A stretch of 64,000 nt of DNA from Annulohypoxylon bovei var. microspora (GCA_022836615.1 MU405220.1:62001-126000); one strand, 5' to 3'; shown: positions 33,068-45,084, counted from the first letter of the stretch. The notes: generated from the letters alone by a model not told the origin. Translations and numbers: made by a program.

Positions 33068-34800
33068 ACTTTCTCAGATTAGGGGTTTTTTTTAATTTAT
33101 ATAACCTGTGTTGAAGATCAGGGCCAACTGAACTAATGGAAACGAGTCAATTACGTAATCACCTTAGGTAATCGTTCCTGCCCACCCATATGGTCCGTGC
33201 GCGAGGGCCAGCTTTTGACAAGCTTTTCGTTTTCGAAAAACTGATCTTGTCGAAAACCACCCTCTCGCGAACGGGCCACCTCGAAAGCTGAGACCTGTTG
33301 ATTTGATTGGTTAAAAGGTTTAGCCTTGACCTGACCTTCAACAGCTCAGGGAGGGTAGATAGTTCCTTATATACCATACCGGCAATATGTGGTTTTAAAG
33401 AACGGTTATTTACCGCGAAATAACGGTTATTGTTTTCCAACAACGGTTATTTTTCGAAAAAAACGATTGTTGTTTTTTGAAAACGATTATCAGCCAATCA
33501 AAACGATTATTTTCTATCAATAACCATTTGAACTTCAAATAATCATTCTTATTTCAACAACCATTCGTATTTTAATAACCATTACTTAGATATAACCCTT
33601 CTTGACCCTTTCAATGGCTTAGCTTTGATTAGTAATGCATACCGTACACCTAGTATTAACCTTTGAACTTAGATTTTTTTTTTCAAAGTAAACAATCCTT
33701 TCTCACCTTTCTCAACCACCTTCTTAACCACCTTTTCGACCATCTTTTCAACCACCTTTTCAACCACCTTTTTCAAAACTACCTTCCCACACATACATCG
33801 AATCTAACTAAGTCAAGTCAAACTAGGTTAGTCTAATCCAATCTCTCGTCAAATCAACCTAATCTACTCATGTGTTAGATCCATCTATTCGAAAGTCAAC
33901 AACTTAATCGCGTCAAATAAGTAAATATCTCCATCCATCGCCATCAACTAAATCAAGCTAATCAAGTCGTCTTTAGGTTAGACCAGTCAAATAGAACCAG
34001 TTTTAGTAAGTCAGCTCCAGTCAAATCTAATGAAGCTATTCTGATCTAAGTCAATATACCAGGTAAGTAGGTGGCTATTCAGGTTGATAATCTAGTCGCG
34101 TCAAGTCAAAGTTTACCAGATTAGTGTTTACAATAGCCACTCCATAGCAACCAGCCCATAATAGCCACTTTACATAAAACATTATGCAAATTTAAAATTG
34201 GATTTAATTGTAAACTATCGTATGAAAACAAGAAGCATTTGCAGGTCAAAAAGCGTTGTCAGGTAAAAAAAACCGTTTTCAACCCACCAATCATTTGCCC
34301 CCAACTAGATGATCATTAATGGGAAGACTTTAATCTACGTTCAACTACCGTTATTGAAAAGCATATATTGCCTGTACGGTAAGTAAAAAGACCCTTAATC
34401 TGGGTGACTAATCAACCCCTGGGAAAACGGTCCATAAGCCATTACAGCCTTACGTAAGCAATCTTTCCTTATGTAAGCCCCATTAGCTGCCAATCCACCC
34501 AATCCAGCTCATCCAGCCAATCAAAGCTCCTAAAACCAACTTTGCCAAGCCCACCCCCATGAACCCCTGTTGAAACCCACATATCGCTGCGATACACCCA
34601 ATCAACCGTTGCAAAACTTGTCCTTCTTACAAGGGGGGTCCACATAACCTGAAGATGCACCCAATCAACGAGGGCAAAAACAGTCCAAAGATCCACCGTC
34701 AATTGACCAAGACCCACCAAAGTCAGATCAGCACCCAATAAGACGATGCGAAAACGTGGCACAGACCAGGTACAAAAATCCATTTAAATCCATTTACTTT
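33068..34800. repeat. Low-complexity tracts with AACGGTTATT-type and CAACCACCTTTT-type repeats
   Basis: At 33,404-33,590 AACGGTTATT and AACGATTATT are repeated and then appear as their complement AATAACCATT, so the segment can fold on itself. At 33,712-33,776 there are tandem ACCACCTTTTCA units. From 33,790 to 34,130 short CAAGTCAA / TCTAATC words recur. From 34,480 to 34,740 CACCCAATC words recur. No gene or transposase frame is visible. Confidence 0.65.
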
Positions 34801-35790
34801 CCTATTTCGGACGATGAGCTCCCAGGGAAAAAAAAAACTTCGACACAATAACCCTTCGTAAACTCAGGGCATTGCCAAGAGTTCGGCATTGAGGTGGCTT
34901 ATGCGAAGCCCGGGCTTCCATTCGCATCTATGTAATATAATAAATACCTGATCAATGGTCTCAATAGATGTGTAACTACCCGTATTACAATTTAACATTG
35001 AGCATTTCGCCTATTAACCTCGATTAAAACCCGACAAACTTGAAGTATTCGGTTTTCTGTTACGTGTTAATAGAAAACATTCAAGAAATATGTCGGATGA
35101 GTTATATTCCTCGGTATTTCATTGGTAGATGCATCGACACAAATTTGGTAATCCATTCCGAAGATAATTGGTGGATGTTGTATGCTGAAGTGGCGCAGTC
35201 GTAAAGTTGGATCAAGTAGAATCTGACGTGTGGTTAATATTATTAATGGCTGAGTTCAGCAACTTTCGATCAGACCAGGCAACCAAATTCTAGATATATC
35301 ACTAGTAATACGTGTAAGTCACGGATAGGTGAGACTTTATACTCATATATCTCATCTGCTCATGTGTATGTCTCGTGTTTGGTTACCTAGCCACAGAGTG
35401 GCAAAGAGACACGAGGCAAAAGAGGCGAGGTGTGTGACTGAGGGAAAATCTAGAGGATCTTTGGGAATCTTGGGAATCTTAATGGAGGTCATTATGCATT
35501 TCGGTTCATCTATCAAATGCGAGTGTTGCAGTCGTACCTGGCGCCTGGGGACTTGTGCGGGGAGTATGCAAAGTTGACGAGTTGAAAAGCACAGGGCAAG
35601 TAAGCTAGCCATGGCGAACATGGGTAAAACGTGCCATTCGCTGACATTAAGCAGCCAAGCGAGCGATTATCCAAATACCAAATCCAAGGATAGGACCCGA
35701 TAGGGACTCGAGCATAAAGGCAGTCGTAAATGAAAGTGGAACCAAGTGTAGGTCCCCAAGCGAAACTTATGGCTTATGAACTGTTATTCA
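34801..35790. other. Intergenic stretch left of the fold-back element
   Basis: About 1 kb, AT-rich. I see no gene, RNA or repeat that I can name. Confidence 0.4.
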
Positions 35791-36074
35791 GGTGAATAAG
35801 TACCCCACCTATGGTGGCCCATAGGTGGTACTGTGCCAAAAAAAAATCAAATTTTGGAAAATAGAAGTAGCTATGCCTAATACGGTAGTTGTGTTGATGG
35901 GTATTAAGCCACATATTGGTGGGATGATAAATGAGTACATACATTAATAGCTGGAGGTAAGTAGGTAGACGCATGGTACTTGTGTTCGCATATAAATTTA
36001 GGTATAAAATCATGTACCTATGGTCGCCCGGTATGGTATTACTGACCTTGTATCTTGTATGTACGAATAAAGCT

Positions 36075-36153
36075 GCAATAGTTGTAATAGTTGTAATAGC
36101 TGTAATAGATGTAATAGTTGTAATAGCTGTAATAGCTGCAATAGCTGTAATAT
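36075..36153 (+). repeat. (TGTAATAGC)n array in left arm
   Basis: Nine-bp units TGTAATAGT / TGTAATAGC repeated about eight to nine times. It is the mirror of the (GCTATTACA)n array at 36388-36452. Confidence 0.85.
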
Positions 36154-36387
36154 ATTTACTTTGTATAAGGGTACCATTAGCATAACCTATTCTTACATAC
36201 CAAGACATGGCTTTCGAATGATTAGGTACATAAAAGTAACCTTAGTAGCTGTTAATAGTAACCATCATCAATCAATCAATCAATCAATCAAGCATTCATT
36301 CCACTTAAGTAATACAATCAGTAGATATCACAGACTTCAAGACGTGGTAATACAAGCTGTATGGGGTCGGGGTCACGTTTCCAATTA

Positions 36388-36452
36388 CAGCTATTACAGC
36401 TATTACAGCTATTAGGTAGTTACAGCTATTACATCTATTACAGCACAGCAAC
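36388..36452 (+). repeat. (GCTATTACA)n array in right arm
   Basis: About six units of the reverse complement of the left-arm array, interrupted by TAGGTAGTTACA. Confidence 0.85.
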
Positions 36453-36784
36453 TACAATGGTTTAACCTTACACCTACCTATCCAAGCTGGGAATAACCTC
36501 ATTGCCCTTTTAATTAAAAACCAATCAACAAATCAATCAAAAAATCAATCAGCAAATCGATTAACAAGTCGATCAACAAGTCAATTAATAAGCTAAATAA
36601 ATAACTAGCATCTAAGTAACAAGCTTTTACACTTAATTATACGAGCAATCTTATAAAATTGAATACACGAAGTACTTGCTTAACGAGGGATAAGCCACCA
36701 CCCACCTGTGGCTGCAACACACCTTACCCTTTTAGGCAATATTTACACTCCAATATTTTTTTGGCACAGTCTCACCTATGGGCC

Positions 36785-37975
36785 TCCATACCACCTTCTG
36801 TGGTTAAGTTATTTATAATCCAATCATATCCACCCATTCCATTCATTCCATTGATATAACCCCTGCAGTGCCTGCACCTGCCTCGTTGGAAGCCAAGATG
36901 TGGCGCTTGAGCCTTTGAAACGTGCAGAGTGCAGCTACTAGGCATGGAGCCCCCTTGCCCCCGTTTATCCCCCAAACTTATCTCAATTGGTCCACTATCA
37001 TACATAACCCATCCAAACCTAGACCACTAAGACCAGCCATTATTTCGTAGGATGCAGGGAATGCAGAAGCTTGCGTGGGATCGACCACACCTTTCCCAAT
37101 TCCCATCGTCGCCTGCCAGTTTACGTTTACGTTTGTTCATCGAATCTTGAGTTCACTTCCCGAACTCTCTCCACTCGCTTGCTTACAATTACAACATACT
37201 TACTTACTTCTCCTCTTCGATTACCTTATTCACTCCACGCTGCCGGTGGTAGCTTCATAGTCGTCTTTCTTTATTATTATTGTTGTTGTAAATTAAGACT
37301 GACTAACTTCTTTCTTCCTTCTATCAGGGGGTCAATTCAATTACATTATTCTAAATTCGACATCGCCTTCGCCTTCACCTTCATCTTCACCTTCAAACAC
37401 GACAACGACTTCCTTCCTACCGATTGTTTGCTATCTCGCATCCCATTGTTTCACCACATTAATTTCTGCCTTGGTTTCAACTTAAGCACTTCGACTCTTG
37501 ACTTGTCCAACTCATAGTCTTATGATACAATTGAGCAATTTTTATAATTATCACCGGCACCTAACGCGAGCCACTTGTTACCGTTTCCTTATACTATACA
37601 AACCACACTCGCTCACTCACGCGCTGGACCTCGAGACTCAACGATTATTGAACATTTTTCTATACCGACGAATTCCCTTTACCTGGCGTATTTAGAAACG
37701 AGCCATTGAACCTTCTAAACTTAGCCTTACCAAAAATAGAATTCGTCTTGTATTGTTGGCCAAACTTAAAACGACGTACGAACCTTAAAGACTCGTCGCT
37801 AATCTCGAGTCGATTTCTTGACACTCCCATTTCGTTACGCCCGTCCACGAACCATCTCACGAACTAATTATCTCGCCAATGCCAATGCTGTTACCAAGGA
37901 TAGTCCCTTCATTCTCAACGTAAGCCTTCAACAGGCACAAACAACAAAACAAACAACAAACATTCCATACCTATC
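36785..37975. other. Promoter and long pyrimidine-rich leader region
   Basis: From about 37,070 the plus strand becomes rich in C and T with many CTTC, TTCACC and TTCAAC words up to the ATG at 37976, typical of a long fungal 5' leader. Open frames here show no protein-like signal. Confidence 0.45.
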
Positions 37976-39328
37976 ATGTCGTTCGGTGTTGCTGTCCAGT
38001 CCGCCGTATTTTACCTTGTATCTTGTGCGCCATGTCTCCAAGCAAAGCATCATCAACAGTCCAAGGCGAAGGCCAAGAAGGAGCGGGAAGAGAAGGCACG
38101 CATCCAAGCCGAGAATCCCGGTTCATACCTCCACCCAGATCCCTTCAACACGAATCCATACTGGTCAGAAGAGATAATGATGGGACCTCGCATACAATCG
38201 AAGAAATATAATGATGGCAGGAGTAAAAACACAAGCCAGAAGCGATTAAGCAGTCCTGGGAAAGAAAGCACGAGCGCTGCTGGGAGTAGTACTCAAGTCA
38301 ACAGTATGAGCCCAGGCAGTAGTCGGACCGCTGTCGAAGGTGGTAAACTTAGCTTTTCGACCACCTATTCGGACGATTGGAATCGAAAACGTTACCAGAG
38401 AGAAGATGAAGAGTTATGGGGTCAAGGCCACGATTTGTCCCGTACTCACAAGCTGATGGACGCTCTTAAGCAAGCGGGGTCATCGGCCGGCCGACTGTTT
38501 GATGCAAGTTTAGGGAAGGAGCCGAAGCCAGTTAGCGACGAAGACAGGCACAACTTCTATTTCGCGCCACGAAACCCTCCCGTCAACGATTACCACCCTC
38601 CAATCGTGCGACAGAAGCCCACCCACAAGGACGGTAACAAATGGATGTTACAACCGCCACCGCCTGCCAAGATCATGGAAGGGAAAGTGCCGGTTAGCAG
38701 AAGTGGAAGCATGGCGAGCCATCTCAGCCGTAAGACGACGATGAGTGATGGACCTAACTTAGGCCGACTAGTCCACGAAAGGATGATGGAAGCCAAATTT
38801 AAGAGTGGCGAGTTGCCCGCGGATTTTGGCTCCACCTCCACACTTCACAAGACTATCACAAGGAAAAACACCGTTTCAAGCCGGGGACAGCAAAGTCTCC
38901 GAGTTCCAAGAAGTAGGAGTGTATCACTAGAATCTTCGGATGCTTCGGATGAGCCCCGGAGGCGGAAGAGCCGTCGCTCCCGGCCACCAGTCTCTGCTGA
39001 TTTCGACTCCTCATCCGAGGACGAGTACTACCTAAAAAGCTCGGATTCGTTTGGACGGGGTCGGAGAGCAGCGCGGCAGCCCAAATTACAACCTATATCC
39101 AGTTCCCAAGAAAACGAGAAGGACTCAAAGGAGACTTTATCTCTGGAAACAAATGGGGAGGAACTTACCCGATCAGCTAGTTTTGCACTTGCCAACATCA
39201 CGGGCACCCCCAAATCATCCCAATTAAATCCCACCAGATCAACTACCACATCTAAGAAGCATCTCGAAGATGTGCGACAGAAGTCCTCTCCTGTTACATT
39301 AGGCCCACCGCTAAAAGTCTCGTCATAG
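37976..39328 (+). CDS. Conserved fungal protein of unknown function, Ser/Arg-rich
   Basis: Single exon, 450 aa. The N-terminus MSFGVAVQSAVFYLVSCAPC is hydrophobic with a CAPC pair, followed by a basic helix (SKAKAKKEREEKARIQAE) and a motif GSYLHPDPFNTNPYWSEEI that I recall as conserved in Pezizomycotina. This could be a palmitoylated or weak membrane anchor rather than a cleaved signal. A second island lies around residue 140-215: WNRKRYQREDEELWGQGHD, then FYFAPRNPPVNDYHPPIV. The C-terminal half is disordered, with RRRKSRRSRP and acidic Ser clusters (SSSEDEYY) that look like kinase sites. No enzymatic motif is seen. The start follows a Kozak-like ATC-ATG at the end of a pyrimidine-rich leader. 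Confidence 0.82.
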   Translation: MSFGVAVQSAVFYLVSCAPCLQAKHHQQSKAKAKKEREEKARIQAENPGSYLHPDPFNTNPYWSEEIMMGPRIQSKKYNDGRSKNTSQKRLSSPGKESTSAAGSSTQVNSMSPGSSRTAVEGGKLSFSTTYSDDWNRKRYQREDEELWGQGHDLSRTHKLMDALKQAGSSAGRLFDASLGKEPKPVSDEDRHNFYFAPRNPPVNDYHPPIVRQKPTHKDGNKWMLQPPPPAKIMEGKVPVSRSGSMASHLSRKTTMSDGPNLGRLVHERMMEAKFKSGELPADFGSTSTLHKTITRKNTVSSRGQQSLRVPRSRSVSLESSDASDEPRRRKSRRSRPPVSADFDSSSEDEYYLKSSDSFGRGRRAARQPKLQPISSSQENEKDSKETLSLETNGEELTRSASFALANITGTPKSSQLNPTRSTTTSKKHLEDVRQKSSPVTLGPPLKVSS

Positions 39329-39825
39329 TGTCATTAGGATAGACAGCTGGCCAAATCGGGTAGCAGCATAGAGCTACATCTTCCTCGGGCCGCACAGGGT
39401 TGGCAGGTTAGGGTTTCACCGAGCGGATAGTACCGCTTGATCAGATGGTTGTAGAAATAGGGGGCGGGTTTGTTTCTTCACGGTTTCTTCAAAATGCATG
39501 GCAACTTTGGACTAGGGGTCGCATTTGCAGGCTTGCACGGCGTTTGGTTCGGCCCTTGTTCGACAAAATTTTGACGGGGAGTCTTTTTCTTGGGAAGTTG
39601 GCGTACAGTCCATTAGCATCAGTCGAACTGCCCGTTAGCATAAGTTTCTTGAGTGTTTGAATGATCAGCTTTACACGTATCCCGTGCCTCTAGAATATCT
39701 CTAGTTCTGCAACTTGCTCTGTGATGATAGGCCCGCCCGAGAACCGGGTAGCAAAGATCTCTGCGATCTCAGCAGTCCGGTTACATCAAAGGCGTCCTCG
39801 TTAGATTGAGAGATGGAGCATCCTA

Positions 39826-39857
39826 CATACTGTACATACATAGGTATGTACAGTATG
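39826..39857. other. Perfect 14-bp inverted repeat
   Basis: CATACTGTACATAC, 4-nt loop ATAG, GTATGTACAGTATG. It lies ~500 bp 3' of the preceding gene. It may be a protein-binding palindrome, a hairpin in a 3' transcript end, or a trace of a small element. Confidence 0.8.
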
Positions 39858-41888
39858 CGGCCCTATCTTATCTGAGGATCTATTTATGGGATAGATCGTC
39901 GCAACGCCCACACCCAAGCCCCTTACGTATCTATAGCCTCTTTCGTCAAGCTATGCGGTGACACGCCTAATATTCACGTGGCTAGGTGGTTTGGCTTTAA
40001 TCTAACATATCAACTTTGTTGAGCTCTTTGTGATGTTTGTTGTGGTTGTGAACAAGAATAAGGAAAGGCGAATAGTAGGAACATGAAGATTTGTTTAATG
40101 CTCTTAAGCTATAGTGAATGGCATTAAATAGCATGCAGTCATTTTTACCCAGTTATCTGAGAGGGCTGGTTGGCTATAGAAAATTTGAGCCGCAGTCTTT
40201 ATTTCGCTTACTCAGAAGCCAAGTTGATGTATATGGGAATCTCGGGATACTTGAGTAAGTATATATTCATCTAATATAATACCATCAAAATGGTTCATAA
40301 CGGATTCAAAGTTTTATTGCTATGTACGTGGGATTGCCTGTTCTATCTAGTTAAGCTATGAAAAGGGGGATAAATTTATATGGTAATTTAGACAAAACAA
40401 CATTAAGAAATTAAATTGAATTAGGTAGTGGAAGGAATATTAGGTCATCCAATTATAGAAGTGTTATAATGAGCTATGTCATAGATGGTTCTCTACTTTA
40501 TTTTTATTTATTTATTTCGTCTTACGATGTGAGGTAGTCACATGGATTGAGGTTTACTGAGATTATCAGGTTTGGAAGTACAAGTGAAATACGTAGAACT
40601 AGGAAATATCATCCATTTATTACCCGGTTATTAAAGGTCTAATATACCAAGTTCATATTATCAGCCGAAGACCTTTCAACTGAAGACTTTGATAGAAGAT
40701 TTATCACTTTACGAAACAAAAAGGGGTAAGGGGTCGCTTCATAGTTATTTCTTATCTATTCTTCTAATTAGTTACTATCAAGATCAGAAACAATAAAAGC
40801 AAAGTCTTTGTAAAGGAATAAACATGGTATTTAGATTCACAGTAAGTATAATGTCCGCAAAGAGCTTAAGAGAGCAGTATTACAACCAAAGAGCAAATTT
40901 GCCATTTTGAACACTTCTATCTGGCACTGTCAATTACACGACGAATGCAGAATACACCGCTAATTCTGCACATTGAGTTCTCATTATTCAAGGGTTGTCT
41001 CGCTTACTAAAGTATTTGCTTTTTATCTTGGTTCTTCACGTGTAAAGTTGCCTCGAGAACGTTTAGGGTAAAGAGAACACCCTTGTCGAGAGCTGAAAAG
41101 ATGCGAGTGAAGATGACACAGGCTGTTGCATCATGGTAACGAAATGGTATACCTACAAGAGTATGGATCAAAAGTGCGCGATAAAAGTCAACGTAACGGC
41201 ATACTTGGACCGGATTGAGGCTTGGAATCACCGCAAATCATATCGAAGAGATAATCTGCCGTGAGCCTAGTGTAGCATATGGAATCATGTCGTTATATGT
41301 GATTCTTTTATTAATATCACTTTATCTTTTGTTTGTTTCACAAAGATCGGACTCTTTGTTCTGGCATTGGTCCCTCGATCTACCATTTTCACCGGTTTCC
41401 GTTGATTTGTGAGATATCGTATATCGTATCAACGTTGAGCCTTTTCGGTGACCCCATGCCATTATAGCATCATGCCCTAGTAGGTTCTGATGTCAGAAAC
41501 CCACCTTATAAATGATATTCTCAGATAACTATATGCGTGTGATGTTTCCTCTGCATCTCTAGGAAATATGTGGCGATCGGAAAAGGACTGTGAGTGGATG
41601 ACCGAGGAGTATTTATGTAAGTGATCGGAGGGGCGGTTATCGTGTGCCAACCATAATACCATCATTTCATCTCGATTAAGCACCATTCTGTTGTGGCGTT
41701 GTTACACAACCGTAGCTTGCCGACCGCGCTCCGGCCTCGTATGCAAAGTCGTTAATATAGGATGACACTGTGACAGAACAACAATGAAAGTGCCGATGAC
41801 ACCTCCTTGTCGAGGCTCGTTTAACTCATCTCATGCATCATCTTCCATCCCCGCATTGCTGAGAATTTGGTGAGATAGGTAGATAGTG

Positions 41889-41900
41889 TGTATATATAAT
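41889..41900 (+). promoter_or_regulatory. TATA-like element of the P450 gene
   Basis: TGTATATATAAT about 120 nt before the ATG at 42014. Assigned from position and sequence only. Confidence 0.4.
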
Positions 41901-42013
41901 GGACCTAAAATATTAGTGACCCGATATGTGAAATGGTTGTAGTATAACTGACTCAGTTGATTGATTCATCACTTAGATCACTTAACTGCCAAGAACCCCT
42001 AAACTTCAACATC

Positions 42014-44032
42014 ATGACCCTTCTTAACACTATGTTATCCTCGCTACCCTCATTTGAAGGGGTAGTTGGGATTCTAACAGTCCGCAATGCTACAATCCTT
42101 GTTTGCGGCTGGATGATCTTCCAGCTGCTACGGGCGGCATGGCATATCTCACCATTCCACCCTCTCAGTCGTTTTCCAGGCCCCAGACTAGCGGCGGCAA
42201 CATACCTCCCCGAGTACTGGTACGACTTTGTGAAGGTTGGGCGGTATACCTATGAGATAAAAAGAATGCATGAGATTTATGGTACTAAGCCCCCTACACA
42301 CCACTCAAAACAGAAAAGGGACATGTCCAAATACTAACCCTGAATTCAGGTCCCATGGTTCGTATAAACCCGGATGAGATTCACTGTAACGATTTCAGTT
42401 TTGTCGACAACATCTATGCGGCTGGTGGCAGGAAGCGTGATAAGCCAAACCACCAAACCAGAGGATCGCCGTAAGATGCGCCCATCACCCTCTTGGGTGT
42501 AACTGGTTATACGGTCAAGACTAACGAGACATAGCTTCGAGGGATCTGGTTTCATGACCTCGCCCCATGACCTACATCGCCTACGGCGCGCACCATTAGT
42601 CAAGTTCTTCTCCAGGCCTCAAATCTCACGGTACGAGCCTCATATCCGAGAGTACGCCCAGCGTCTTTGCGAGAAGCTCCTCGCCGGGACAAGCGACCAC
42701 GCCCCTTTCGAGCTCCAGGCAGCCTACAGCGACTTCACCTCGGACGTCATCTCGGACTACTGCTTCGGCGAGAGTTTCGGCTTCCTCACGCAAAAGATGG
42801 GCACCCCTAACTTTCGCGGACCGCTATACGCACTTCTGAACATGACCTACGTATTCCGCTTCTACCCCTTATTGAAGCACACCCTCATGGCGATGCCGTG
42901 GTTAGTTCTGATAGTTTCTTTCCAGTAGCCAATATCCAGGTAACGGGCAAAGAATGCTGACAGCGCACAGGTTCCTCGACTATCTCCCCAAGGGCATGTC
43001 CCTGCTCGTCCATACTATGCAGGTATGTGTTACCCAATCACATGGGCGGCGTCGTACCTAGATATATATATATATATATATATATATAAGTACGCGAAGA
43101 CGCGCAGACGCTGACACAACCCTCCATCCACCTAGATCGACATCCCCAGCCGGGTCAACAAGGCCATCGCCGACACGAACGCCGGCGTCGTCGACGAGAA
43201 GTACCCGACGATCTTCGGCGAGCTGATCAACTCGGACCTGCCGGCGGCGGAGAAGACGCAGGCGCGCCTCGCCGGCGAGGCCGTCACCGTGCTCGGCGGC
43301 GGCACCGAGACCGGGTCCTGGACCCTGTCCGTCATCACCTACTACCTGCTGTCGCAGCCGCACACGCTCGCCAAGCTGACGACGGAGCTGCGCGCCGCGA
43401 TACAGGACCCGCTGGACCTGCCCCCGTGGTTCGACCTCGAGCGCCTGCCCTACCTGTCGGCGGTGGTGCAGGAGGGCCTGCGGCTGTCGTACGGGGTCAG
43501 CGGGCGCACGGCGCGGGTCGCCACCGACGAGGACCTCGTGTACCGCGGGGAGTGGCGCGGCGCGAGCGTCGAGCACGTGCTGCCGCGCGGCTACGCCGTC
43601 GGCATGAGCACGCTGCTGGTGCACCACGACGAGGCCCTGTTCCCGGACTCGCATAAGTTCGCGCCGGAGCGCTGGCTCGACGAGGGCATGCAGCGCAGGC
43701 ACGATGTGGATAAGTATCTGATGTCGTTCTCGAAGGGCACGCGCATGTGTCTGGGTATGAAGTAAGTTATCTCGACGGGTTCCCTAACTCCTACGCCCCT
43801 GAAATTAGGGGGTTGGATGTGGTTGTTGGTGGGAATTGCTTGCTGACCGCGTGTGTGGTGGTGTAGTCTGGCGCTGTGCGAGATGTACACCCTCGTTGCT
43901 GCGTTTACGCTGCGGGTGTTCCCGCATATGCGGCTGTACGAGACGACCGAGGATGATGTCAGGCATCATCACGACTTGTTTGTTCCTGTGGCCAGGAAAG
44001 AGAGTAAGGGTGTGAGAGTGGTTCTTGTGTAG
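42014..44032 (+). CDS. Cytochrome P450 monooxygenase (CYP58/trichodiene-oxygenase-like)
   Basis: Six exons: 42014..42281, 42350..42470, 42535..42900, 42971..43022, 43136..43761, 43867..44032; 532 aa; all junctions keep frame. An N-terminal membrane anchor near residues 18-40 (ILTVRNATILVCGWMIF) is followed by the Pro-rich hinge PLSRFPGPRLAA. I-helix GGGTETGSW, K-helix ExxR (EGLR), PERF-like FAPERW and heme loop FSKGTRMCLG with the Cys ligand are all present. The region EIYGPMVRINPDEIHCND resembles the CYP58 group used in terpenoid and polyketide tailoring, but no synthase is nearby, so the substrate is open. Intron 4 contains a (TA)n run. Exons 1-2 are AT-balanced while exon 5 is extremely GC-rich. 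The ATG at 42014 is the first in frame. Confidence 0.9.
43060..43089 (+). repeat. (TA)n microsatellite in P450 intron 4
   Basis: An uninterrupted run of about 14 TA units inside the 113-nt intron 43023-43135. Length variation here would not alter coding. Confidence 0.9.
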
Positions 44033-45084
44033 TTAAGTACACAAGACAGGTACTTACCTACCTAGGTATCTAGATAGGGAGGGGAGTTAGTGGCTTGCAA
44101 GCACTGATCGTTAAGGGCGGGTGACTCATCTTAAGGGGCTGTTGTTGCTGGGCAACCCAAACCACCAATGTTGGGCATATATATCATAATATGTCGCTGT
44201 CTAACAAGTCCTGATACATCTCCATAGACTGAGATAGCAATTGGTCTAGTGGTTATGTGCGTGATGGATCAGATAAAACTGTCCGGGGTTTTTCGTAGGC
44301 CCAGGTTCGAACCACATCGCGAGAGGGCGGCAACAAAGTTGGGTAGTTGCTCAGGTCAAGTCTCCTGGTTCGGATCGCAGCCGAGCTTTTTTGTCATTTT
44401 GATTATTTTTTTTTCTTCTTAATAAGTTTATGATAGCACCTTTTCTTCTAATGCACGTTCATTTTTTTTTCCATCTCTTCATACTGGATTCGCTTATAAT
44501 GGTTTTTGCAGAGCGTTCATAGCTATTAGGTACCTACCTAGGATTGAAAGCCCCTGGATGAGATTTTATTAATATTTATTCTACCGTACCCGTAGAGCAA
44601 GGGGACTTGTAAGACTTACTACGCGAATTTAAGTGATACCAGAGAAAAAAAGACACGAAATATAATGTATATCGGGGTACTTCTAAGGAAGTTAGAAAAT
44701 GTCGAAGAATACATATTCTCTTGGGCTCAAATATGGTGAACCTCCAAGGTTCTGGACACTGTGATCAATAATGAAATACTGCAGAGGTTAGGAATATCAT
44801 CGAATATGAAAATACGTTCTTTTAATTGGGACCTTGCCCGATGGCGATGGACCGTATCATCTATGGGTATTTGTTTCGCACACCTAGAGTATACCCCCCT
44901 CTCTCTATGGCCATCTCGTTCATTCTTACTCTGCATAATGCATCTAGTTCCTGTTGGGAACAATTCTTGATATCATATCCCAGCCCTTAACGCCATTAAT
45001 GACTGTTGCTCAAACCATTTAGAAGGTTGACCCGACCCCCTTTTATCTTAACCCCTACCTGTCAAAAAATGTACGCAAACTGGG
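44033..45084. other. Spacer with second SINE-like copy
   Basis: About 1 kb between P450 and the convergent chaperone gene. It carries the SINE-like element and one exact TAGGTACCTA at 44527. Nothing else seen. Confidence 0.5.
44233..44402 (+). mobile_element. SINE-like tRNA-derived element, copy B
   Basis: A box TGGTCTAGTGG, B box GGTTCGAACC, and a tail GAGCTTTTTTGTCATTTTG followed by a T run. It aligns along its whole length with copy A at 7280-7446 (minus). The most similar block is AGATAAAACTGTCC, GGGGTTTTTCGTAGGCCC. The T-stem after the B box does not pair, so it is not a tRNA. It sits ~200 bp 3' of the P450 stop. Confidence 0.78.

Larger units (their letters stand above)
35816..36784. 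mobile_element. Fold-back (inverted-repeat) element, about 970 bp
   Basis: The outer left end at 35816-35844 reads GGCCCATAGGTG..ACTGTGCC followed by an A run. Its reverse complement is at 36756-36784 with 27 of 29 bases equal. Inside, TGTAATAGC repeats at 36075-36153 face the complementary GCTATTACA repeats at 36388-36452. Further similarity runs inward from both outer ends. The arms surround ~230 bp with an (ATCA)n tract at 36268-36292. No transposase is encoded, so it resembles a MITE or fold-back element. Target-site duplication could not be fixed by eye. Confidence 0.65.
39329..42013. other. 2.7-kb AT-rich intergenic region
   Basis: No supportable gene. It includes a perfect 14-bp inverted repeat at 39826-39857 (separate entry) and, near the right end, a TATA box for the P450 gene. 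The middle (40,000-41,000) is strongly AT-rich. Confidence 0.45.

Noticed and set aside
34469..34783. 104-codon minus-strand frame with repeated VDWV
   Set aside because: Low-complexity repeat translated; no codon or family signal.
43058..43702. 214-codon minus-strand frame
   Set aside because: Antisense to P450 exon 5; its end is a translated (TA)n run.
44233..44402. tRNA gene
   Set aside because: A and B boxes are present but the T-stem and acceptor stem do not pair; kept as SINE-like.
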